NCBI GenBank assembly: GCA_945918815.1
Contig: CAMEIU010000044.1
Location: forward strand, 1 to 13,235
Reading direction: 5' to 3'
DNA length: 13,235 nt
Source: an uncultured Clostridia bacterium
GTDB lineage: Bacteria > Bacillota > Clostridia > Oscillospirales > Oscillospiraceae
Shown here: positions 6,714 to 12,270 of the stretch, piece after piece
Layout: each line of letters starts with the position of its first letter
Position numbering within the stretch: the first letter of the stretch is position 1
Notes under the pieces: model-generated
Told to the model about the DNA's origin: nothing
The model's input: the letters and a program-made list of their open reading frames with translations, nothing else
The model's database searches: none
Position numbers and translations under genes: made by a program

Positions 6714-7610
6714 TTATCCAACCATGGGCTCCAGCGCCGGCAATTCCCGTTCCCGGAGGAACTGGCCGGTCATGTTTTCCACCTGGAGGATCCGGCTGAC
6801 CCGCAGGCATTTGCACATAAAAATATAGTAGACATTCAGACCGCAGCCTGCCATGCACTCAAAATTGCCGCTGCCCTTGGAGAGAATCACATCTGCCGTG
6901 TCCAATGCCTGTTTCAATTCCGGCCCGGCATAGGCGATCTCCGTGCCGGAGATGGCGCTGCCGTTGTCGATGATCCGGGCCAGCCGGTCCATGCCCACAT
7001 AGGCCGCGTCGGCCCGGGTGGCGTCGTTGAGGGTGTTTTGGCCCCGGACGCAGTAGGTCACGGTCAAATCGGGATAGCTTTTGTGGAGCTGCTCCACCAG
7101 AAGCAGGTCGAAGGCGATCTCCCCGGCGTTGTCTCCCAAAATCAGCAGCGACTTGGCCCGGGCCAGGTCCGCCCGGAAGGATCCATAGACCTTGGAATCC
7201 AGCTCTGCCTCCGGGGTTTTGGCAATGGCGTCCCACAAAGCCTTGTGGGCCACCTCCGGCGTCAGAATGCCGAAGTCGAGGAAGTTGCCCGTGCGGGCGA
7301 ATTTCATGGCCAGCTCCAGGGGATCTGCCGCCTGCTCCACCATGGGGCGGACCTGGGGCAGCAGCTCCAGAACCAGATCGTTGGATTCCTGCTTCAGCTT
7401 GGCGTAGGCGTCCTCGCCGGGCCAGTATTTGGCGTAGGCCTCCGTAAAGGCCCCGGTGAGCCAGGGGGCAGCCACGCCCGCCGGCGCGTCCAGAATGATC
7501 TGCATCACGTCCCGGAGATAGGCGTAAGCCTTGGGGCCGTCTTCCTTGGCGTGGGCCAGCTTGAAGTGGCGGCGGACCAGACAGTCGATACAGTGGGCGT
7601 CAAATTGCAT
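6714..7610 (-). CDS. DUF89 (ARMT1-like) metal-dependent phosphatase
   Basis: A 298-residue protein of the DUF89 family (PF01937), stand-alone prokaryotic type. Characterised relatives are metal-dependent phosphatases proposed to remove damaged or surplus sugar and cofactor phosphates. Visible family marks are the N-terminal CIDC (7-10), LILGDNAGEIAFD (156-168, with metal-site candidates Asp160 and Asn161), VRGQNTLND (188-196), Asp215 in DNGSAISGT, and LSKGSGNFE (243-251). Length is normal. The start at 7610 is supported by AGGAGG about 8 nt upstream. The gene follows the broken FliB-like gene across repeat copy C and has no visible promoter of its own. The physiological substrate is unknown; NudC nearby, another metabolite-cleaning hydrolase, is compatible with a damage-control role but does not prove it. 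Confidence 0.88.
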   Translation of the reverse strand: MQFDAHCIDCLVRRHFKLAHAKEDGPKAYAYLRDVMQIILDAPAGVAAPWLTGAFTEAYAKYWPGEDAYAKLKQESNDLVLELLPQVRPMVEQAADPLELAMKFARTGNFLDFGILTPEVAHKALWDAIAKTPEAELDSKVYGSFRADLARAKSLLILGDNAGEIAFDLLLVEQLHKSYPDLTVTYCVRGQNTLNDATRADAAYVGMDRLARIIDNGSAISGTEIAYAGPELKQALDTADVILSKGSGNFECMAGCGLNVYYIFMCKCLRVSRILQVENMTGQFLRERELPALEPMVG

Positions 7611-7631
7611 AGAAAACCTCCTGATGAGCGC

Positions 7632-7674
7632 GTAGGGGCGGATTTGCTCTCGGGCGGCTGATAGCCGCCCCTAC
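7632..7674. repeat. Intergenic palindromic element, copy C
   Basis: Outer arms GTAGGGGCGG (7632-7641) and CCGCCCCTAC (7665-7674) are a perfect 10-bp inverted repeat. Nested in the right half is the hairpin GGGCGGCT (7652-7659), GAT, AGCCGCCC (7663-7670). The CTA at 7671-7673 is, on the minus strand, the TAG stop of the FliB-like gene, so that gene ends inside the element. Confidence 0.82.
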
Positions 7675-8732
7675 CGTTGTTTTTTGTTCAATGGGGCGCG
7701 TTTGCGGAAGAACAGGTCCATGGCGCCCCGCAGCAGCGCCATGTTTTCTTCAGAGTGTTCCACTTCCTTGGAATAGAGCCGGGCGGCTTCTTTGAAATTG
7801 CCCGCCGTTCCGGCCAGTCCGGCCACGGCCAGACAGCTGACCACGCAGGCTGCCCCCTGCCGCCAGACCAACCCGTCGTTGACGGCTTTCAGCCACCAGC
7901 GGAACAGAAAATACATGGCAAGCTGCTCCATGGGCAGGGTGAAGACTTCCCAATTTGGAAAGGTCATCGCTTCAATTTTCTCCGGGAAATCCGAAGAAAG
8001 ATGCTCCATGGAACGGAGCAAGGCCCGAATCAGATTCTGTAGGGAATACATAGATACGTTCCGCCGCAATCTCCGAATCCGAACCAGCTGCTTCTCCTGA
8101 TAGGCGCCGCGCAGATACCGCTTCGACAGATTTTCGCAGGCTGTCCAGGCCTCCCGGTCCAGGAGCCCTTGGAGCCGCCCGGTGAAGCACAATAGCAGGG
8201 CCAGACGGTCGGAGATGGGGCGGCTCCGATTCTGCATAAGCGCAAACGCCGTGTCCCGGCTTTGCATCAAGGCCCGGAACAGGTCCGGGTCCAGGTCGTT
8301 GGGGCCGTCCACCGGCGTGTCGTCGGAGCGGGTGAGAAAGGTCAGGGGCGCTGCCCGGTCCAGCAGCAGATGGGCCGCCTCCGGGCAGGAGACGGACAGC
8401 ATGGTCTCCTGGAGACCGCCGTAAATTTCCGTGAACCGGGGGTGGGTGTGGCAGGTGGTGGAGAGAAAGTCCTCGCCCTTCTACAATACGATGGAGCAGA
8501 GGCCGTCCTCCGTCAGAAGGGGACAGCGGCCATGGTCCAATACCATGCAGTCCTCTCCGTCCACCTCCGTCAGCGCAGCCCGGATCCGGCCGCCCAGAGG
8601 ACCCTCCACCGACAGATACCGCGCCTTGGCTTCGGGGTCCACCACGATCTCCCACTGCCCGCAGCAGGTATCGGGACAGGCCCCGGCCAGACAGGAAAAG
8701 GAATCAAAATAATCAGGGATGCGATTTAACAT
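7671..8732 (-). pseudogene. fliB: FliB-like (flagellin lysine-N-methylase family) gene interrupted by an in-frame TAG
   Basis: One leftward frame of 353 codons reads as a complete FliB-family protein except for a TAG at 8483-8481 (codon 84). The N-terminal part has the cysteine cluster SCLAGACPDTCCGQW (Cys14, 19, 23, 24) and GRCPLLTEDGLC (Cys70, Cys79). After the TAG the same frame continues with KGEDFLSTTC, HPRF and SCPEAAHLLLD, as expected for the family, so nothing is missing but one codon. The start (8732) has AAGGAG (8739-8744) 6 nt upstream. In Salmonella FliB methylates flagellin lysines; many Firmicutes carry relatives away from flagellar genes, and none are seen here, so the substrate is open. 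A restart at the ATG at 8402 would lack the cysteine cluster. A recent nonsense mutation or a base error are the simplest explanations; suppression is possible but unsupported. Confidence 0.82.
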
Positions 8733-8760
8733 GGGAAACTCCTTATTTCAATTGGGACTG

Positions 8761-8836
8761 GCGGGCGACCGCAAAGGGCGCCCCTACGAACATGTCTGCA
8801 AATCCCGCCGTAGGGGCGGCCCTTGCGGCCGCCCGC
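8761..8836. repeat. Intergenic palindromic element, copy D (long inverted repeat)
   Basis: Two 28-nt arms (8761-8788 and 8809-8836) are inverted copies with three mismatches. Each has an outer GCGGGCG and an inner CCCCTACG or CGTAGGGG. The 20-nt centre is unrelated. The right arm carries GTAGGGGCGG followed by CCCTTGCGG, a variant also seen in the first hairpin of copy B. The element fills the gap between the SanA/YdcF-like gene and the FliB-like gene; no promoter is visible in that gap. Confidence 0.82.
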
Positions 8837-8851
8837 GCCTGTGTGGGAGAG

Positions 8852-9526
8852 TTATCCATTGCTCAAATCCCCGTTGCCGGAAACCGGAATGGTCTCGCCG
8901 AGGAACGTCGGCTCCGGCCGGAGAAGGCAGTAGAAAAAGTCCTTGCACCGGGCCAGAATCTCCCGCAGGTCCCGCATGAATTGACCGGCGTAGCGGATAT
9001 CCTCCGCCGCCATGCCGTAGGCGTCCAGGCCCAAAGCCCTGGCGTCGTAGACGGCCCGGGACAGGTGGTACCCCTGGGAGACAATGACGATTTTTTCGGC
9101 ACAGAAAATGTCCCTGGCCCGGTACATGCTCTCATAGGTGGAGAACCCCGCGTGGTCCATGAACACGTCCTCCGACGGGACTCCGGCGGCCATGGCGTAG
9201 TCCTTCATGGTGTTGACCTCGTCGTAGTCCGTCCGGCTGTGGTCGCCGCTCATGAGCAGCTTGGGAGCAATGCCGGCTTCATAAAGCCGGAGGCCCATGT
9301 CCAGCCGGTCCCGGAGCATCAGGGAAGGAGAACCGTCCGCCCGGACGCCGCAGCCTAAGATCAGAATGCAGTCCACATCCTCCAGCCCTGCGGCCGCTTC
9401 CCGGCTGAGCAGATAGTCCGCCGCCTGGTGCTTCACATAGCCGCTGACGCCCAGCACAAATCCCACACAGCAGAGGCCGAAGATCAGAATGCCGAGGACG
9501 GCCCGGCGCAGCCATATTCGTTTCAT
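8852..9526 (-). CDS. SanA/YdcF-family (DUF218) membrane-anchored protein
   Basis: A 224-residue protein with one N-terminal membrane helix (about residues 8-28, after KRIWLRR) and an extracytoplasmic DUF218 domain. Family segments are CILILGCGV with a following MLRDRLDMGLRLYEAG, then LLMSGDH, the acidic NTMKDYA region, STYESMYRARD, and IVIVSQGYHLSRAVYDARALG. Relatives include E. coli SanA, ElyC and YdcF, tied to envelope integrity and vancomycin exclusion, but the chemistry is not established. I use the ATG at 9526 because GGAGG lies 7 nt upstream; the frame opens earlier at 9583, but those 19 extra residues precede the site and the signal anchor. It lies 79 nt after the small membrane protein gene, probably in the same transcript. 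Confidence 0.87.
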   Translation of the reverse strand: MKRIWLRRAVLGILIFGLCCVGFVLGVSGYVKHQAADYLLSREAAAGLEDVDCILILGCGVRADGSPSLMLRDRLDMGLRLYEAGIAPKLLMSGDHSRTDYDEVNTMKDYAMAAGVPSEDVFMDHAGFSTYESMYRARDIFCAEKIVIVSQGYHLSRAVYDARALGLDAYGMAAEDIRYAGQFMRDLREILARCKDFFYCLLRPEPTFLGETIPVSGNGDLSNG

Positions 9527-9605
9527 AAGAAATCCTCCATAGATCGGGCCGCTGCCATCCTGCGTCCCGCTTGCGATCTCCAAACCATTGAAACCTTGGT
9601 CCGGA

Positions 9606-9962
9606 TCACCAATATTCCTTCCGTGCCTTGGTGAAGCAGATGCAGAACCAGACCAGCACGGCCAGGGGCAGGAGAATCACGACCAGCTGAAGCCACATGG
9701 TATAGGGGAGCACCGTGCCCGTCATCAGGCCGAGAACGGATGTCAGCAGCACCACAATCCCCAAAATCAGCGTCTTTGGCAGCATGTAGGCCACATAGGC
9801 CTCCGGGTCCAGGCATTCAGACGGCGTCTGGTCCGTGGGCACCAGGGGACATTTGGGCATATTCAATCCCTGACGGCGGAGCTGGAACCAGACATACAGG
9901 CAGTAAACGCCGCAGCCGAGGGTGATGACATTGAAAAACAGGTCAAAGCTATTGGTATCCAT
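9606..9962 (-). CDS. Small three-helix membrane protein, unknown function
   Basis: A 118-residue protein I cannot assign to a named family. Three hydrophobic segments are clear: residues about 9-28 (ending LYVWFQL), 62-83 and 88-111. A 30-residue polar loop between the first two contains CPLVPTD and CLDPEAYVAYMLPKT. The C terminus is basic (KARKEYW). The start ATG is supported by GGGAGGT 7 nt upstream, and a plausible promoter lies at 9993-10022. The following gene is the SanA/YdcF-like envelope protein, so a membrane-related role is reasonable but not shown. Coding quality is good: normal codon use, a strong ribosome site and no overlap with a better frame. Confidence 0.78.
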   Translation of the reverse strand: MDTNSFDLFFNVITLGCGVYCLYVWFQLRRQGLNMPKCPLVPTDQTPSECLDPEAYVAYMLPKTLILGIVVLLTSVLGLMTGTVLPYTMWLQLVVILLPLAVLVWFCICFTKARKEYW

Positions 9963-9992
9963 CCGATGTACCTCCCGGGTTTGACTGAGCCT

Positions 9993-10022
9993 ATTCTATA
10001 ACAGCGCAAAAAGGAATGTAAA
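9993..10022 (-). promoter_or_regulatory. Promoter of the small membrane protein gene
   Basis: On the minus strand: -35 TTTACA (10017-10022), 18-nt spacer, -10 TAGAAT (9993-9998, 5 of 6 matches). This AT-richer gap after nudC has no hairpin. It would give a leader of about 25 nt. Confidence 0.55.
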
Positions 10023-10048
10023 GAACGCCGTGGAAAATTTGCAGAAAA

Positions 10049-10879
10049 TTAACGAATCGGTCCGTTTTTGCGGAAATATTCAATCATCTCGCCGGTCAGG
10101 CTGATGCCGGAGTGGTCTGCGGGAATCTTGTCCCGGGAGAACCAGCGGGCTTCGGACAGCTCGTCCTCCTCCATGGTGATCCGGTCGCTGCCGTCCAGCT
10201 CGGCGAAGAAGCCCATGAGCAGGGAATCGGTGAAGGTCCAGGGTTGGGATTTGTAGAAGCGCAGGTTCTTGACGTGGACGCCCACCTCTTCCAGCACCTC
10301 CCGCCGGACCGTGTCCTCGATGCTCTCGCCGATCTCGTTGAATCCGGCGATCAGGGCGTATTTGGTGAAGGGCCGCCCCCGGTAGCGGGTCAAAATCAGC
10401 CGGTCTCCGTCGTAGACCGCCGCGATGACGGCTGGGCAGATTTTGGGATACACCGTATTGCCGCAGGCCGGACAGACCTGGCTCCGCTCTTTGGTCCCGT
10501 GGGCCATTTTTTTGCCGCATTGGCCGCAGAAGCGGTTGTGGGAATACCAACGCCACAGACTCTCGGCGGCGGCCGCGGCGAACAGCGCTTCATCGGCCCT
10601 GCAGTCCCTTAATGGCCGGGTAGGACGGTAGGTCCAGCCCTCCGGCGCTTCCGGCGCGGCGCCCTCCCAGAGGTAATAGCCCCGGCTGTCAATGGAAAAC
10701 AGCCGCTGGCCGGATGCGAACGCAGGCCCCAGCTGCCCCAGGGTGGGTAGGATAATGGCGTCGTCTTCCACCCGGCACAGCAGGCCCTTGCCGGAGAAAA
10801 TGAAAATGAAATCATCTGTTTCAGCCGGAGCCAAGGAGAATTCGTTGTGATACACATGGGGCGTGATATCCTGGAACAT
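10049..10879 (-). CDS. nudC: NAD(+)/NADH pyrophosphatase NudC (Nudix hydrolase)
   Basis: A 276-residue NudC-type enzyme that cleaves NADH or NAD to NMN(H) and AMP; NudC also removes NAD caps from RNA in E. coli. An N-terminal NUDIX-like domain covers about residues 1-105. A four-cysteine zinc ribbon follows (CGQC 118-121 and CPAC 136-139), then the catalytic domain with a perfect Nudix box G179-x5-E185-x7-R193-E-V-L-E-E-V-G-V201. The family's SQPWPFPxS signature appears as SQPWTFTDS (211-219). The start at 10879 has AAGGAAG about 7 nt upstream. It follows the alanyl-tRNA editing gene across repeat copy E, with no visible promoter between them, so co-transcription is likely. Assignment is firm; activity on NADH is by family. 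Confidence 0.93.
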   Translation of the reverse strand: MFQDITPHVYHNEFSLAPAETDDFIFIFSGKGLLCRVEDDAIILPTLGQLGPAFASGQRLFSIDSRGYYLWEGAAPEAPEGWTYRPTRPLRDCRADEALFAAAAAESLWRWYSHNRFCGQCGKKMAHGTKERSQVCPACGNTVYPKICPAVIAAVYDGDRLILTRYRGRPFTKYALIAGFNEIGESIEDTVRREVLEEVGVHVKNLRFYKSQPWTFTDSLLMGFFAELDGSDRITMEEDELSEARWFSRDKIPADHSGISLTGEMIEYFRKNGPIR

Positions 10880-10908
10880 GGGAACACTTCCTTCTTACAT
10901 GTACCGCC

Positions 10909-10960
10909 CCTCGTGTCCCTTTGTAGGGGCGGCTATCAGCCGCCCGCATGAGGTACGAGG
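10909..10960. repeat. Intergenic palindromic element, copy E
   Basis: Outer CCTCGT (10909-10914) and ACGAGG (10955-10960) enclose GTAGGGGC and a perfect hairpin GGGCGGCT (10927-10934), ATC, AGCCGCCC (10938-10945). It is essentially copy B in the opposite orientation. It fills most of the gap between the alanyl-tRNA editing gene (stop at 10970-10972) and nudC. Confidence 0.8.
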
Positions 10961-10969
10961 ATGCGTGCG

Positions 10970-12115
10970 TTACCGGTTCATAAACGCTTCGATCTCGGCT
11001 CTGCCTGCCTTCACGGAGCCCTGTACAAAGAACGGTTTCCCGCCGCCGCGGCCGTTGAGGGCAGCGTTCAGTTCCTTGGTAAAGGCTCTCAGGTCGCCGT
11101 TTTCCTGGCCGATGGCGTATTGATAGCCGTCCGAAACCTTGGAGAACACGGCGCAGCGGCCGCCGCAGGTCTTGGCGACGGCGTCCGCCAGACGGCGCAA
11201 GCCGTCGGGCCGCAGCCCGTCCTCGAAGAGCAGCACGTCTCCCGTGCCCCGCAATGCCTCGGCCTTCTGCAAAAAGAGCTGGTCCTCCAGCTGTCCGGCC
11301 CGGTATTTGGTCTCATTCAGTTCCTGCTGCATCCGCATGGCTGCCGCCGCCGTCTCCAGAGGCTTGGCCGAGAGCAGGCCGGAGATCTGCTTGTTCTGAC
11401 CCAGAACGGCGGAAAGATAGGCCAAAGCCCGCCGCCCGCAGAGCATTTCGATCCGCACGCCCTCATGGAACTTCTGGCAGGAGAACGGCTTGATGAGCCC
11501 GATTTCGCCGGTGCGCCGGACGTGGGTGCCGCAGCAGGCGCACAGGTCCAGATGGGGGAACCGGACGATCCGCACCTGGCCGGTCAGCTCCTTTTTGCTC
11601 CGGTAGGGCAGCGCCGCCAGCTCTTCCTGGGTGGGCCAGAGAATTTCCACCTCCGTGTTCCGCCAGACGGCTTCGTTGGCCCGGGCCTCGATTTCCGCCA
11701 GGGCCTCCGGCTCCATGGGACCGTTGAAGTCGATGGTCACGGCATCGTGACCCATGTGGAAGCCCACGTTGTCGTAGCCAAAGCGGGCGTGGATCAGGCC
11801 GCTGACAATGTGCTCGCCGCTGTGCTGCTGCATCAGGTCGAACCGCCGGTTCCAGTCGATCTCGCCCTCCACGGGTTCGCCAACCTCCAGGGGTCGGTCG
11901 CAGTAGTGGACGATCCGGCCGCCAGCTTCGTGGGTATCGGTGACCCGGACGCCGCCCAGGACGCCCCGGTCCCCCGGCTGGCCGCCGCCCTCGGGATAAA
12001 ACGCCGTCCGGTCCAGAACCACGTCGTAGCCGTGCTTCCCCGGCTGGCAGGACAGGACCACGGCGGAAAACTTCGTCAGATGGGAATCGAGATAATAGAG
12101 CTTTTCGGTGGACAT
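10970..12115 (-). CDS. alaX: Alanyl-tRNA editing protein, AlaX-L type with DHHA1 domain
   Basis: A 381-residue free-standing relative of the AlaRS editing region, which hydrolyses mischarged Ser- or Gly-tRNA(Ala). An N-terminal beta-barrel holds PEGGGQPGD (41-49). The editing domain has both zinc motifs, HSGEH (98-102) and CCGTH (194-198). A helical linker (240-290) leads to a C-terminal DHHA1 domain with GRGGGKPFFVQG (355-366). All zinc ligands are present, so it should be active. I start at the ATG at 12115, preceded by AAGGAGC 6 nt upstream. The frame runs open to 12208, but the extra 31 codons are unrelated to the family and span the promoter. It is divergent from mgtE and probably heads a transcript including nudC. 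Confidence 0.93.
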   Translation of the reverse strand: MSTEKLYYLDSHLTKFSAVVLSCQPGKHGYDVVLDRTAFYPEGGGQPGDRGVLGGVRVTDTHEAGGRIVHYCDRPLEVGEPVEGEIDWNRRFDLMQQHSGEHIVSGLIHARFGYDNVGFHMGHDAVTIDFNGPMEPEALAEIEARANEAVWRNTEVEILWPTQEELAALPYRSKKELTGQVRIVRFPHLDLCACCGTHVRRTGEIGLIKPFSCQKFHEGVRIEMLCGRRALAYLSAVLGQNKQISGLLSAKPLETAAAAMRMQQELNETKYRAGQLEDQLFLQKAEALRGTGDVLLFEDGLRPDGLRRLADAVAKTCGGRCAVFSKVSDGYQYAIGQENGDLRAFTKELNAALNGRGGGKPFFVQGSVKAGRAEIEAFMNR

Positions 12116-12146
12116 GGGAACGCTCCTTCTTTTGGTGATTGGGACC

Positions 12147-12181
12147 ATTGTAGCACAGATTCCCACGAAAGAGAACGAAAA
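12147..12181 (-). promoter_or_regulatory. Extended -10 promoter of the alanyl-tRNA editing gene
   Basis: On the minus strand, -10 TACAAT (12147-12152) is preceded by TG one base upstream, the extended -10 form. The matching -35 position reads TTCTCT and is weak. The leader would be about 25 nt. Confidence 0.5.
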
Positions 12182-12201
12182 AATAATCCGGCGGATTCGC
12201 A

Positions 12202-12230
12202 TTGACAAACCTTTTGCGGAAGAATACTAT
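12202..12230 (+). promoter_or_regulatory. Promoter of mgtE
   Basis: A perfect -35 TTGACA (12202-12207), 17-nt spacer, and -10 TACTAT (12225-12230); TATAAG overlaps at 12228. Transcription from about 12237 leaves only some 34 nt before the start codon. Confidence 0.65.
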
Positions 12231-12270
12231 AAGATAGAGACTATTTTTGTATTTTCAGGGAGGGACTGCC

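Noticed and set aside
7652..7686. Intrinsic terminator formed by the copy C hairpin and the following TTGTTTTTTG
   Set aside because: The T-run lies on the plus strand, where no gene ends; on that side it is the Asn-Lys-Lys coding sequence of the leftward FliB-like gene.
8481..8483. Pyrrolysine or other programmed recoding at the fliB TAG
   Set aside because: No downstream recoding structure, pyl gene or suppressor tRNA is visible, and the family does not use pyrrolysine; a simple nonsense change is more economical. Kept only as a check in the findings.
10961..12205. Plus-strand open frame opposite the alanyl-tRNA editing gene
   Set aside because: The minus strand carries the complete zinc motifs and DHHA1 domain; the plus-strand product resembles no family.
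12116..12208. Upstream extension of the alanyl-tRNA editing protein
   Set aside because: The added 31 residues are not part of the family and span the extended -10 promoter; ATG 12115 has a good ribosome site.
12231..12270. M-box magnesium riboswitch ahead of mgtE
   Set aside because: The predicted leader is about 34 nt, far too short for an M-box aptamer, and no conserved elements are visible.
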